A stretch of 64,000 nucleotides of DNA from Plastoroseomonas hellenica (GTDB lineage: Bacteria; Pseudomonadota; Alphaproteobacteria; Acetobacterales; Acetobacteraceae), in assembly GCF_018129085.1 (NCBI RefSeq), contig NZ_JAAGBB010000001.1, positions 1-64,000 on the forward strand, given 5' to 3'. The position numbers and the translations under genes are program-made. The notes beneath the pieces are model-generated. The model made no database searches. It was not told where the DNA came from and worked only from the letters and a program-made list of their open reading frames with translations. Shown here one piece after another: positions 46,181-55,211 of the stretch; position 1 is the first letter of the stretch, and the number at the start of each line of letters is the position of its first letter.

Positions 46181-47276
46181 GATTTGCCGCCGCATCTTCA
46201 ATGATGGCAGCGAGGTCGCGCGAGGCGGCGTCCCAGGTCAAGTCCCTGGCGCGGGCCAGCCCCCGGCAGCGGAGCGTGGCGGCGAGGCCGGGCTCATCCA
46301 GCAGGCGCCTCAGCGCCGCGGCGACGGCCTCCGGCGACTGCCCGTCGAAGCAGAGCGCCGCCTCCCCGCAGATCTCCTCGACGGCATGGCCGCGGGCGGC
46401 GAGCACCGGGCAGCCGCAGGCCAGGGCCTCGACCGGCGGCAGGCCGAAGCCTTCATAGCGCGAGGGGAAGAGGAGGCAGGCGGCGTTCTCGTAGAGGGCG
46501 CGCAGCCCATCATCCTCGATGCGGCCGAGCAGCCTGGCCGGAAAGGCGATGCCGTCGGCGCCGGTGCGGAACACCGCGGGGTCGATGGCGCCAGCGACCA
46601 CCAGCTCCATGTCGCGCTCCGCCAGCAGCGCCGCGGCGCCGGAGAGGACGCCCAGGTTCTTGTGTGCCGCGCGGCTGCCGACGACCAGTGCGAAGCGTCC
46701 TGGCTTGAGGCCATGGCGTTCGAGCATGCCGGAATCGGTGGGTTCGCGCAGGATATGGTCGGCGCCTTCGCGCATGACCGCGATGCGTTCCGGTGCGATG
46801 CCGAGGCGCGCGACGAGCCGGTCCCGGGAGAAGCGGGACACCGTGACGATGCGTGCCCCGGCGGCGGCGAGGCCATGGTGCAGCAGCCGGTACCAGCTCC
46901 GGAAAGCCAGCGAATAGCTCTCCGGCGTGTCGAAGGCGCCGGCGTCGTGGACGACCACGATCTGCCGGCGACCGGCGAGGAGGGGGGCGGTGTTGCCGAG
47001 GCTGACCAGCAGCCGCCCCCGGGCCGCGCCGGCGAGCTCGGCCTGTTCCCAAGGGTGCCCGTGCAGGCGCCCCATGGCGCGCGCGGTCAGGCCGGCCAGC
47101 GCCGGCACCGGCGTCTCGGTGCGCGGCGTCAGGATCTCGGCGCCGCGCCAGGCGCCCGCTGCGGCCAACTGGTCGAGCCCGTGCAGGATCTCGGTCGCGA
47201 AGCGCTGCACGCCGGTGACGGGCTGGGCCAGGAAGCGGCCGTTCAGCACCACCATGGACGGGGGGGGCAGGGTCAT
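46158..47276 (-). CDS. glycosyltransferase, GT4 family
   Basis: This 372-aa GT-B enzyme has the start VVLNGRFLAQPVTGVQRFA, typical of GT4 proteins with a G-V-Q-R acceptor loop. Its donor site has FALVVGSRAAHKNLG and SRYEGFGLPPVEALACGCPV. The ATG overlaps the polymerase stop by ATGA, and the 3' end overlaps the next glycosyltransferase. It is therefore part of a tight minus-strand operon (kinase, polymerase, two transferases). An in-frame ATG at 47255 would drop seven residues. Sugar specificity is unknown. Confidence 0.92.
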   Translation of the reverse strand: MTLPPPSMVVLNGRFLAQPVTGVQRFATEILHGLDQLAAAGAWRGAEILTPRTETPVPALAGLTARAMGRLHGHPWEQAELAGAARGRLLVSLGNTAPLLAGRRQIVVVHDAGAFDTPESYSLAFRSWYRLLHHGLAAAGARIVTVSRFSRDRLVARLGIAPERIAVMREGADHILREPTDSGMLERHGLKPGRFALVVGSRAAHKNLGVLSGAAALLAERDMELVVAGAIDPAVFRTGADGIAFPARLLGRIEDDGLRALYENAACLLFPSRYEGFGLPPVEALACGCPVLAARGHAVEEICGEAALCFDGQSPEAVAAALRRLLDEPGLAATLRCRGLARARDLTWDAASRDLAAIIEDAAANHASGDHP

Positions 47277-48697
47277 GCCGCCGGGCGCCAGGGCACGGGT
47301 CGGGTCGGCACGGGCTGCGGCCTGGCGGAGGCAGCATCGGTCGCCATGCGGCTGGCGGCGCCGAGCACCAGGGCGAGCTGCAGATAGAAGCAGAGCGAGG
47401 TGATGGTGGGCGCGGAGATCAGCGCGGCACCGAATTGCCCGCAGAGGGCGGCCGCGAAGCCGTCAAGCGCCGGACGCGCGGGGTGATGGGGTGGCGCCGT
47501 CCGATTGGCCATCGAGATCAGGCGCATCAACTTGTAGCCGAACCACAGCAGAAGCAGCAGCCCGACCAGGCCGGAATTGCCGAGGATGCCCGGGATCAGG
47601 CTGGAGGAGCGGGTGCTGCCCCAGCCGATGCCGAGGCCCCAGGTGCCGATCATGGCATCGATCGCCGTCTGGTCCATAGCGCCACGCTCCTCGAAGGAGG
47701 CGCTGTCGCCCTTCTCCACCGTCACGTCAACCACCAGCGACGCGGCGTCGACGATGGCCGGCACGGCGACCGCGAGCGGCAGGACGACGATGACAATGCC
47801 GACGGTCATGGTCCCGAGCATGCGCCGGGTCCGCGCCATGGCGACCCGGTCGCCGCCCGCGGTCAGCAGCACCAGGGGAAGTCCCACCACCAGCATCGCG
47901 ATGCCGGTCGTCGAGGTGGAGAGCAGCATCGACGCCATGGTCAGGGGCAGCAGCAGCATCGGGCGCATCACGGTGTGGCCACGCATGCAGAGCCTGAGGC
48001 AGCAGAAGGCAAGGCCGGAGAGGAAGACCGCGAGGCCCGCCGGCTCCGAGAAGGGGCCCTGGATGCGCGGCACCGGGCCGAACCATTGATCGACGATCGC
48101 CCAGCCCGGGTTGGAATAGAGGAGCTCCGTCGGGAACCAGAGGCCGCCGAGGCGGGAGGCGAGATTCCAGAAGCAGAGGAAGACGACGAGGTAGCCGCTG
48201 GCCAGATAGGCGGCGAGCAGGCCGCGCCAGGGGATGGCGCGGCGGGTCAGAAACAGGCCGCCCAGCACCGCGAAGACGATATTCATCGCGAGGTAAAGGC
48301 TCTGCGTCGTATTGCCGGATGTGGGCGCCAGCGGCACGGTCGCGGGTGCCAGCGGGTCCGGTCGCTGCGGCCAGATCATCATCTGCCCCGCGAAGGTCTC
48401 CGGCAGCAGCCGCGCGGTCACCAGCGCATAGGCCAGGAAGAACAGCAGCGGCAGCGCGGTGCGCAGCAGCACGGCTTCGCCCGGATAGCGCATGCCGAGG
48501 GCGTATTGGGCCGTGACGTAGCCGAGGAACAGGAAGCCCGGGACCATCGCGGTCGGCAGGCCGAAGCCGCCGATATCCAGCGCCGCGCCAGCCTCGAAGA
48601 CGCCGACGATCAGCGCGAGCTGCAGCAGCCGCACCGGGCTGCCGATGCAGAAAAGGGCGAGCGGCAGGATGACCATGCCGAGGATCGTCGGCTGCAT
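47273..48697 (-). CDS. Wzy-like polysaccharide polymerase / O-antigen ligase-type membrane protein
   Basis: This 474-aa protein has about 10-12 hydrophobic helices and a large periplasmic loop in the second half (about 285-360). The region AMIGTWGLGIGWGSTRSSSL, with GLGIGxGxxR, is characteristic of Wzy and O-antigen ligase proteins. It probably joins flipped repeat units at the periplasmic side. The Wzx, Wzc and Wza partners in the same locus support a Wzx/Wzy-dependent pathway. It follows the kinase gene and overlaps the next transferase start. Confidence 0.85.
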   Translation of the reverse strand: MQPTILGMVILPLALFCIGSPVRLLQLALIVGVFEAGAALDIGGFGLPTAMVPGFLFLGYVTAQYALGMRYPGEAVLLRTALPLLFFLAYALVTARLLPETFAGQMMIWPQRPDPLAPATVPLAPTSGNTTQSLYLAMNIVFAVLGGLFLTRRAIPWRGLLAAYLASGYLVVFLCFWNLASRLGGLWFPTELLYSNPGWAIVDQWFGPVPRIQGPFSEPAGLAVFLSGLAFCCLRLCMRGHTVMRPMLLLPLTMASMLLSTSTTGIAMLVVGLPLVLLTAGGDRVAMARTRRMLGTMTVGIVIVVLPLAVAVPAIVDAASLVVDVTVEKGDSASFEERGAMDQTAIDAMIGTWGLGIGWGSTRSSSLIPGILGNSGLVGLLLLLWFGYKLMRLISMANRTAPPHHPARPALDGFAAALCGQFGAALISAPTITSLCFYLQLALVLGAASRMATDAASARPQPVPTRPVPWRPAA

Positions 48698-48723
48698 GCG
48701 GTGCCTATCATAGCCTCCGGCCG

Positions 48724-48745
48724 GGTCCGGGCACAGTGCCGGACC
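48724..48745 (-). terminator. intercistronic hairpin between kinase and polymerase genes
   Basis: GGTCCGG (48724-48730) pairs with CCGGACC (48739-48745) across 8 nt, in the 67-bp gap downstream of the kinase gene. There is no T-tract, so it may attenuate or protect mRNA. Confidence 0.35.
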
Positions 48746-48764
48746 GGCGCGCGCGCGGCACCTG

Positions 48765-51062
48765 TTAGCGGGCGATCATCGCGTTGTAGCCGCGATACTT
48801 GCGGTGCATGAAGGCCAGCGGGCTATCGCCATCCGTCGAATAGCGCCGGAGATCCACCTGGGTGAGGGCGGCAAACATGTTCAGCGCACCGGAATTGCGC
48901 AGCAGCCGGACCGCGCTCTGCACCACGGATTGCGGGGTCTGGTCCCAGCGGGTGGTCATCAGCACCGCATCCGCCTTGCGGACCAGCAGCATGGTGTCGG
49001 TGACCGCGAGCACCGGCGGGGTGTCGAGCACCACGACGTCGTAGCGTGCCCGCACGGCCCGGAGCAGCCCATCCATGCTGGAGGAAGCGAGCAGGTCCTG
49101 GGCGCTGCGCGCCGTGGCACCGGTGGTGATGACGTCGAAGCCGCCGGGCGCGCGCCGGACCACCGGCTCCTTGCCGGCGATCATGGTGCCCTGCAGCAGG
49201 TCGCTCAGCCCCGGCCCGGGCGGCAGCTCGAGCAGGGAGGCGAGCGTCGGGTTGCGCATGTCGCAATCCACGAGCAGCACCTTCAGCCCCGCCTCCGCGG
49301 CGTTCCGCGCGAGGCCCGTGGCCAGCAGGCTCTTGCCCTCCGCAGGCAGGGCGGAGGTCACGATGAGCATCTGCGGCGACCGCCCGTCATGCATCACCTG
49401 CAGGGTGCCGCGCATCCGCGAGAGAGCGGCGTCGAAGTCGACGTGCCGCGCTTCGGACGCGACCAGCTTGCGCATCCGGCGCGGCAGCTTCGGCACCACG
49501 CCCACGACCGGCAGGCCGGTCTTGGCCTCGAGCTCCTCCGGCGTGCGGAAGCCGGTCCGCAGCCGCTCCATCAGCACCGCGATGCCGACGCCGATCACCA
49601 GCGCGATCATGCCGATGACGGCCAGCGCCCGACCCTTCCTCGGGGCCGAGGGGCCGAGCGGGGCGGCGGCGGGCGAGACGATCTCGGCATCCGCTTCCTG
49701 GATGCCGGAGACATTGGCGAGCTGGGTCGAGCGGCCGAGGAAGCTCTCGAAGATGCTGCGGTTGGCGTCCGCTTCGGCGAGCAGTTGCTGGAGCTGGATC
49801 TCCGCTGTCTGCTCGGCCGCAACCGTATTGCGCAGCCCGTTCAGCGTCTCGCGCAGGCTCGCCTCCTGGGCGCGCGCGGTCGCGAGCTCGTTCTGCAGGC
49901 CGGCCAGCGCGTTCTGCGTCTCCTGCCGGATGCGCGCCTGCAACCCGGCGCGCTGCGCGCGTGCCGCGATCAGGTCCGGGCTACGGGCGCCGGCGCGGCT
50001 CGCGATCTCGGATTCGCGGGCGGCGGCCGATGCCTCCGCCTCGCGCAGCCGCTGGATCAGGCTGGATCCCAGGACTTCGGGCAGGGTGTCGCGACCATCG
50101 GGCGTCCGCAGCATCTGGGCGACCTGCGCCGCCTGGGCTTCCTTGCGGGCACGGTCGGCTGCGGCCGCGGTGACCTGGGCACTGACCGCGGCGAGCTGCT
50201 GCTCAGCGACGCTCTGCGTGCGCTGGCCGCGCCGGTCGCCGGCGTTGTCGCGCAGCCCATGCGCCGCTCGGAATTCGGCGACCGCACGTTCGGATTCGCG
50301 GACCTTGGTGGCAAGGTCGCGCAGCCGCCCCTCCAGCCATTCCTGGGCGCGCCGCGCCGCGGCGTATTTCTGCCGCCGGCTCGCTTCCAGGAACTCGTCC
50401 GCATAGGCATTGGCAACCCGCGCGCTGAGCGCCGGATCGGCGGTCGTGATGCCGATCCGCATCACATTGGACCGCACCTCGTTGGCGATGGTCATGCGGC
50501 CGAGCAGGCTATAGGTCAGCAACTCGACCCGCTCATCCTGAGTGAGCTCGCGCGAGGGCGCGGCGGTGATGCCGAAGGCCTGGCGGAGCGTCGCCATCAC
50601 CGAAGCCGTCAGGCCAGGGGTCGGCTGGAATTCCGGCACGTCCAGGAGGCCGGTCCGCAGGATGACCTGCCGCGCCAGCGCCGGCGACCGCAGGATGTCC
50701 ATCTGGGTGCGGATCTCGTTCGTCGCGCTGCCCGGCTCCGCGCTGATCGTCTGCAGATCGCTGACGGGGGTTCGCCGCTGCTGTATCAGAATGATGGCTT
50801 CGGCCGAATATTGAGGCGTCATCTGCGATAGCACGGCGTAACCGGTGCCAAGTCCGACCGCCAGGATGATCAGGATCAGGGCGGCCCGCCGGCGAAGCAA
50901 CCCCATCGCCAGCGAAAAGGGCACGCCGAGCGATTCCGGTCGCGCCGGGCCATCAGCCGGGCCGGGGCTGCCAAATTCGATGGGGGGGAACGAGGATCGG
51001 CTCAAAGCGGGAACCTCCGGCTCACAGGGCGTGGGCAGATGGGAGGAAGTCTCAAAAATCAT
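48765..51062 (-). CDS. Wzc-like chain-length determinant / BY-kinase fusion
   Basis: This 765-aa protein controls polymer length and couples Wzy to Wza. A Wzz domain with two membrane helices (about 60-80 and 490-510) flanks a long periplasmic coiled coil (about 230-460). The cytoplasmic kinase has Walker A SALPAEGKSLLA (K577), Walker A' LLVDCDMRNP and Walker B VVVLDTPP. The C-terminal tail has only three tyrosines (RRYSTD, RKYRGYNA), fewer than the usual Tyr cluster. The ATG used lacks a ribosome site. A TTG at 51005 with GGAGG at 8-nt spacing would give 746 residues, and the predicted promoter fits that start better. It is the first gene of the minus-strand glycan operon. Confidence 0.92.
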   Translation of the reverse strand: MIFETSSHLPTPCEPEVPALSRSSFPPIEFGSPGPADGPARPESLGVPFSLAMGLLRRRAALILIILAVGLGTGYAVLSQMTPQYSAEAIILIQQRRTPVSDLQTISAEPGSATNEIRTQMDILRSPALARQVILRTGLLDVPEFQPTPGLTASVMATLRQAFGITAAPSRELTQDERVELLTYSLLGRMTIANEVRSNVMRIGITTADPALSARVANAYADEFLEASRRQKYAAARRAQEWLEGRLRDLATKVRESERAVAEFRAAHGLRDNAGDRRGQRTQSVAEQQLAAVSAQVTAAAADRARKEAQAAQVAQMLRTPDGRDTLPEVLGSSLIQRLREAEASAAARESEIASRAGARSPDLIAARAQRAGLQARIRQETQNALAGLQNELATARAQEASLRETLNGLRNTVAAEQTAEIQLQQLLAEADANRSIFESFLGRSTQLANVSGIQEADAEIVSPAAAPLGPSAPRKGRALAVIGMIALVIGVGIAVLMERLRTGFRTPEELEAKTGLPVVGVVPKLPRRMRKLVASEARHVDFDAALSRMRGTLQVMHDGRSPQMLIVTSALPAEGKSLLATGLARNAAEAGLKVLLVDCDMRNPTLASLLELPPGPGLSDLLQGTMIAGKEPVVRRAPGGFDVITTGATARSAQDLLASSSMDGLLRAVRARYDVVVLDTPPVLAVTDTMLLVRKADAVLMTTRWDQTPQSVVQSAVRLLRNSGALNMFAALTQVDLRRYSTDGDSPLAFMHRKYRGYNAMIAR

Positions 51063-51074
51063 TTATTACCGTCT

Positions 51075-51103
51075 AAAATGTTCTCTCTCGCTCAGGTTGT
51101 CAA
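51075..51103 (-). promoter_or_regulatory. sigma-70-like promoter for the kinase/polymerase operon
   Basis: Reading on the minus strand, a perfect TTGACA (51103-51098) is followed after 17 bp by CATTTT (51080-51075). The gap between the divergent kinase and glycosyltransferase genes is distinctly AT-rich. Transcription would begin only a few bases before the ATG at 51062, which favours translation from the downstream TTG. Confidence 0.45.
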
Positions 51104-51190
51104 CACACAGTTTGGTATGGCAATCAATGGCAACGCCCTTCGGCACCACGCGGCGACAGGCTGGATCGGACAAGTGAGCGGAGCATCCGG

Positions 51191-52111
51191 GTGAGCAGCG
51201 GGACAGGGGAAGGCGCGGTGCCGCCGTTGCGGCTCGCGATCGGCATCGCCACTATAGGGCGCGCCGCGATTTTGGCCGAGACCATCGCGGAGGTGCGCCG
51301 CCAGACGCGCCGCCCGGACCGATTGGTGCTCTGCGGCACGCGCCCGGAGGATGTCGCCGGCATCGTGCTGGAAGGCCCGAACGAGATGGTCGTGATGGCG
51401 GCGGCGGGCCTACCCCGGCAGCGCAACCGCATCCTCGACGCCACCGCCGATTGTGACGTCGTCCTGTTCCTCGACGATGATTTCCTGATGCGACCGGACT
51501 ATCTGGCGGAAACCGAACGCATGTTCGCCACGCTACCAGGGCTCGTCGTCTCGACCGGCACGGTGCTGGCGGACGGGATCGGCGGGCCAGGGCTCTCTCC
51601 CGCCGAGGGGCGGGCGATCCTCGCGGCGGACCAGCGGAACCCGTCCCCCGTCGGCGCAAACGAGCCGACCTTCTGCGGCTATGGCTGCAACATGGCGGTC
51701 CAGGCCGCCGTTGCCCGCCGCCACGGCATCCGGGTGGATGAGCGCCTGCCGCTCTATGCTTGGCAGGAGGATGTGGATTTCACCCGGCGCCTGGCCGCGC
51801 ATGGGGCGGTGCTGCGCCTGGCCGGGGCGCGCGGCGTGCATCTCGGCACCAAGCTGGGGCGAGGGTCGGGGTTGCGGCTGGGCTATTCGCAGGTGGCCAA
51901 CCCGCTCTATCTGGCGCGTAAGACGGCGGGCGGCGCCTATCCCTTCTCCTATGCCCGGACGCGGATCCTGCGGAACCTGAGCGCCAATCTGCTGCGGGCA
52001 ACCTGGCCGGAGCCGCATGTGGATCGCCGTGGCCGCCTGCGCGGCAACCTGCTGGCGTTGCTCGATCTCCTGCGCGGGCGCATGGCGCCCGAGCGGGTGC
52101 TGGAGCTGTGA
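51191..52111 (+). CDS. glycosyltransferase, GT2 family
   Basis: This 306-aa GT-A fold enzyme has the start LRLAIGIATIGRAAILAETI and the metal-binding motif FLDDDF, followed by CGYGCNMAVQ and WQEDVDF (the ED acidic motif). It transfers one sugar to the growing repeat unit. The GTG start has GGAG at good spacing. It is divergent from the kinase operon and overlaps the next glycosyltransferase by GTGA. Confidence 0.88.
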   Translation: MSSGTGEGAVPPLRLAIGIATIGRAAILAETIAEVRRQTRRPDRLVLCGTRPEDVAGIVLEGPNEMVVMAAAGLPRQRNRILDATADCDVVLFLDDDFLMRPDYLAETERMFATLPGLVVSTGTVLADGIGGPGLSPAEGRAILAADQRNPSPVGANEPTFCGYGCNMAVQAAVARRHGIRVDERLPLYAWQEDVDFTRRLAAHGAVLRLAGARGVHLGTKLGRGSGLRLGYSQVANPLYLARKTAGGAYPFSYARTRILRNLSANLLRATWPEPHVDRRGRLRGNLLALLDLLRGRMAPERVLEL

Positions 52112-53217
52112 GCGGCCGTCTCCGGCCGGTCGCCGCGGCCGCCTGGCTCGAAGCGTCGCGGCAATGGGCGCGGTTGCGGCTCGGCCGGCGCCTGCCGCGG
52201 CGCGATCTGTCGCACCTCGCGATCGTGGGCGCGCTCCGGCGGCACAACGGCATCGCCCAGGGCGCACTGCTGCAGCATGCCGCCCTGGCCCGCAGCGGCC
52301 ATCCGACGCAGTTGGTGGACGCCACCGCCGCGCTGCGCAACCCCTTCGCGCGCGTGCCGCACGGCGCCGCCTCCGCCTATGTCTTCCATTGCGGCGGCCC
52401 GCAGACGGCGAACCTCCTCCTCGGGGCCATGCCGGGGGCCGCCCATGCCTGGCGGATCGGCTACTGGGCCTGGGAATTGCCGGACCCGCCACAGGACTGG
52501 CGGCGCTTCGAGGGGCTGGTGTCCGAGATCTGGACGCCCAGCCGCTTCGCCGCGGAGAGCCTCGGCAAGCTGTTCCGCACCCCGATCCGCGTCATGCCGC
52601 ATATCATGCAAGCCCAGCTGGCACGGCATCGTGATCCGGCGCAGCCCTTCACCGTGCTGGTGATGGCGGACAGCCGTTCGAGCTTTACACGGAAGAACCC
52701 GGCGGCGGCGATCGAGGCCTTCCGACAGGCTTTCGGGAATGCACCCTCGGCGCGACTGGTCGTGAAGCTCAATGGCGGCCGCGCCGCGGTGGAGGCGCTG
52801 AGCGCCACGCTGCGCGACCTGCCGAACCTTCGCATCGTCACGGATTTCCTGGATGAGGCGGCGATGGCTGCGCTCTATCGCTCGGCGGATGTGCTGCTGT
52901 CGCTGCATCGCGCCGAAGGCTTCGGGCTGCCGATGCTGGAGGCGATGGCGCATGGCGTGCCGGTGATCGGGACCGGATGGTCGGGCAACACCGACTTCAT
53001 GACCGCAGCGAACAGCCTGCTGGTGCCATTCAGGCTGGTGCCCGTCGAGGATGCGGCAGGCATCTATGCCGGCAGCGTCTGGGCGGAGCCGGATGTGGCC
53101 GCCGCCGCCGAGATGCTGCGACAACTGGCGGGGGATGCGGCGCTGCACGCCCGGCTGGCCGGTGCGGCGCATGCGACGGTGTCGGCGTCGCGCTTCGTGT
53201 TGCCCGAGGCTGCCTGA
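52108..53217 (+). CDS. glycosyltransferase, GT4-like
   Basis: This 369-aa GT-B protein has a variable N-terminal domain (ALRRHNGIAQGALLQHAALA) and a clear donor site, HRAEGFGLPMLEAMAHGVPV, with SRSSFTRKNPAAAIEAF in the linker. The segment YWAWELPDPP resembles GT4 enzymes acting late in exopolysaccharide units. The GTG start overlaps the preceding stop. The two genes form a short plus-strand unit that converges on the chorismate-mutase gene. Confidence 0.88.
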   Translation: MSGRLRPVAAAAWLEASRQWARLRLGRRLPRRDLSHLAIVGALRRHNGIAQGALLQHAALARSGHPTQLVDATAALRNPFARVPHGAASAYVFHCGGPQTANLLLGAMPGAAHAWRIGYWAWELPDPPQDWRRFEGLVSEIWTPSRFAAESLGKLFRTPIRVMPHIMQAQLARHRDPAQPFTVLVMADSRSSFTRKNPAAAIEAFRQAFGNAPSARLVVKLNGGRAAVEALSATLRDLPNLRIVTDFLDEAAMAALYRSADVLLSLHRAEGFGLPMLEAMAHGVPVIGTGWSGNTDFMTAANSLLVPFRLVPVEDAAGIYAGSVWAEPDVAAAAEMLRQLAGDAALHARLAGAAHATVSASRFVLPEAA

Positions 53218-53225
53218 CGCGATGG

Positions 53226-53247
53226 GGCGGCCGGCTTCAGGGCCGCC
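53226..53247. terminator. hairpin at convergent gene ends
   Basis: GGCGGCC (53226-53232) and GGCCGCC (53241-53247) form a 7-bp stem that covers the last codons of the chorismate-mutase gene and follows the glycosyltransferase stop. Confidence 0.4.
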
Positions 53248-53536
53248 GAACCGCCTCATGATGGCGGATGACTTCCCGGATCACGAAGGCCAGGAACTTC
53301 TCGGCGAATTCGGGGTCGAGCTTCGCCGAGACGGCGAGTTCGCGAAGACGCGCAATCTGCGTCGCCTCCCGCTCGGGATCGGCCGGCGGCAGGTCGTGGC
53401 GAGCCTTCAGTGCGCCGACCTTCTGTGTGCAGCGGAATCGCTCCGCCAGCATATGGATGATGGCGGCATCGATGTTGTCGATGCTGCCACGCAACTCCAG
53501 AAGCTCTGAAAGGGCTTCGGTGGTGCTTCCTGACAC
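53237..53536 (-). CDS. chorismate mutase, AroQ-alpha type
   Basis: This 99-aa all-helical protein converts chorismate to prephenate. The AroQ pattern is intact: LRGSIDNIDAAIIHMLAERF with the active-site Arg, QKVGALKARHDLPPADPERE (Lys and Asp/Arg of helix 2) and FAEKFLAFVIREVIRHHE. The length is that of a stand-alone AroQ domain. The GTG start has only a weak ribosome site. Its place between a glycosyltransferase and the exporter gene is unusual; a supply of aromatic precursor for the NRPS is possible but unproven. Confidence 0.88.
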   Translation of the reverse strand: MSGSTTEALSELLELRGSIDNIDAAIIHMLAERFRCTQKVGALKARHDLPPADPEREATQIARLRELAVSAKLDPEFAEKFLAFVIREVIRHHEAVRRP

Positions 53537-53613
53537 GTCTCAATCCCGTTGTGCTGGGCTGCCCCGGGTGGACATGGCACCGCCATCTCCGGCGTCCAGC
53601 CCTGGAGCGTCCC

Positions 53614-53717
53614 AGAGCATTTTCCGTTCGCCCTGGCTCACTTCAAATGTTCTAGCTCATTGTTTTGGCAAGCGGATTCATGCCTCCGGGCGACTCCACC
53701 CTCCGGCGATCTGCTCT
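53614..53717 (+). repeat. full copy of a 104-bp dispersed repeat
   Basis: It begins AGAGCATTTTCCGTTCG, carries CAAATGTTCTAG in the middle and ends GCGATCTGCTCT. The end bases AGAGCA and TGCTCT are complementary. The inverted copy at 43741-43844 matches along the whole length without gaps. The TAG stop of the wza-like gene is formed by the last bases of this copy. Confidence 0.75.
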
Positions 53718-54288
53718 AGAAGCGCCGCTCGAGGACGTTCACGACATCGCCCGGCTGCAGGATGGCGTCGCGCGGCGCGCGGTACTCGCGGGCTCCCGTC
53801 CCGTCCGGATTGGCGCGGGTGACGGAAACGCGATCCTGCACCGCGCGGAAATTGAAGCCGCCGGCCAGCGCGACGGCGGACAGCACGGTCATGCCCGGCT
53901 GATAGGGAAACTGCCCGCCGCGATCCACCATCCCGAGCACGAAGATTGGGCGGTAGGTCTGCACCTCGACGGCGACGGCGGGGGTGGTGATGAGTTCACG
54001 CCGGCGGAACTCCCGCACCAGGCGCTGCTCAAGCTCCTGCGGCGTGATGCCTGCCGCGGGAAGGCGCCCGACCAAGGGCACCGAGATCTCACCATTGTCG
54101 CCGATGCGGTAGCTTCCGCTCAGGCGGGTGTCGTCAAAGACGGTCACGCGCACTTGATCTTCGGCCCCCAGCCGGTAGGCGCTGCGCGTCGGGTCGGGCA
54201 GCGGCGGTAGGTTGGCCCCCGGGCCTGCACAGGCGGTGAGGAGTGTCGCGGCGGCGACGAGGGGGAGGAGGAGCCGGTGCTTCAGCAT
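53716..54288 (-). CDS. Wza-like polysaccharide export lipoprotein
   Basis: This 190-aa protein has a lipoprotein signal (LVAAATLLTAC), the Poly_export domain (YRLGAEDQVRVTVFDDTRLS, ISVPLVGRLPAAGITPQELE) and one SLBB-type domain (FVLGMVDRGGQFPYQPGMTV). It lacks the second SLBB and outer-membrane helix region of E. coli Wza (about 379 aa), as is common for short exporters in alphaproteobacteria. It should form the periplasmic/outer-membrane portal together with the Wzc-like kinase; the beta-barrel protein at 24904 may complete it. The last residues (ERRF) and the stop adjoin the repeat copy. Confidence 0.92.
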   Translation of the reverse strand: MLKHRLLLPLVAAATLLTACAGPGANLPPLPDPTRSAYRLGAEDQVRVTVFDDTRLSGSYRIGDNGEISVPLVGRLPAAGITPQELEQRLVREFRRRELITTPAVAVEVQTYRPIFVLGMVDRGGQFPYQPGMTVLSAVALAGGFNFRAVQDRVSVTRANPDGTGAREYRAPRDAILQPGDVVNVLERRF

Positions 54289-54403
54289 GGCTCATAGGGA
54301 AACCCAAGCCGGGCAAAAGGGCAACGACTTCCTTACGATTCTGGCCCACGTCTCCGAAAATGAGACAGTGCGCTCTATCGCAGACGCCCCTATCACAAAA
54401 GCT

Positions 54404-55207
54404 TCAGATGACGCCGAGCTTCTGCACCTCGGCGCGGACCAGATGCTTGAGGTGCCGCTCCAGCGCGATGAACTCGCGCTCGGTGCGCTCCCGCGGATGC
54501 GGCAGGTCGGGATCGACAATCTCCTTCACGCTGCCGGGGCGGGTGCCCATCACCACGATGCGGTCGGCGAGGAAGATCGCCTCCGAGATGCTGTGGGTGA
54601 CGAAGACCACGGTCTTGCGGTCCTGCTCCCAGATCCGCAGCATCTCTTCCTGGAGCACCTCGCGGGTCTGCGCGTCGAGCGCGCCGAAGGGTTCGTCCAT
54701 CAGCAGGACGGTGGGATCGTTCGCCAGCGCGCGGGCGATCGCCACGCGCTGCTTCATGCCGCCCGAGAGATTGCCGGGATATTTGTGCTCGTGCCCCGCG
54801 AGGCCGACCTTGGCCAGGTGATGCATCGCGATCTCGCGCTGCTCCGCCCTGCCGCGGCGCTTCAGCATGGGGCCGAAGGCGACGTTTTCGAGCGCGGTTC
54901 GCCAGGGGAAGAGCGCGTATTCCTGGAACACCACGCCACGATCGGCGCCCGGCCCGGTGACCGGCTTGCCATCCACCAGGATCTGCCCGGAGCTCGGCTT
55001 CGCAAAGCCCGCGATCATGTTGAGCAAAGTCGACTTGCCGCAACCCGAAGGGCCAAGCAAACAGGTAAAACTGTTCTCAGCGAGGTCGAGATCGACCTTG
55101 GCCAGCGCGATATTGTCGCCGAAGACCTTACCCACGCCCTGGATGCTGATCTTGGTCAGCCGGTCGCCGGTGGCGGCCACGGGATCGGCGGTCGATGCGA
55201 TGTCCAT
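54404..55207 (-). CDS. ABC transporter ATPase, nitrate/sulfonate/taurine (SsuB/TauB) type
   Basis: This 267-aa ATPase has Walker [16 protein letters not shown]-loop [12 protein letters not shown], signature [15 protein letters not shown], Walker [13 protein letters not shown] and the switch His in [15 protein letters not shown] stands upstream of the ATG, which is 4 nt after the permease stop. It powers the uptake system encoded by the next three genes upstream. The transporter order is binding proteins, permease, ATPase. Confidence 0.95.
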   Translation of the reverse strand: MDIASTADPVAATGDRLTKISIQGVGKVFGDNIALAKVDLDLAENSFTCLLGPSGCGKSTLLNMIAGFAKPSSGQILVDGKPVTGPGADRGVVFQEYALFPWRTALENVAFGPMLKRRGRAEQREIAMHHLAKVGLAGHEHKYPGNLSGGMKQRVAIARALANDPTVLLMDEPFGALDAQTREVLQEEMLRIWEQDRKTVVFVTHSISEAIFLADRIVVMGTRPGSVKEIVDPDLPHPRERTEREFIALERHLKHLVRAEVQKLGVI

Positions 55208-55211
55208 GCCG

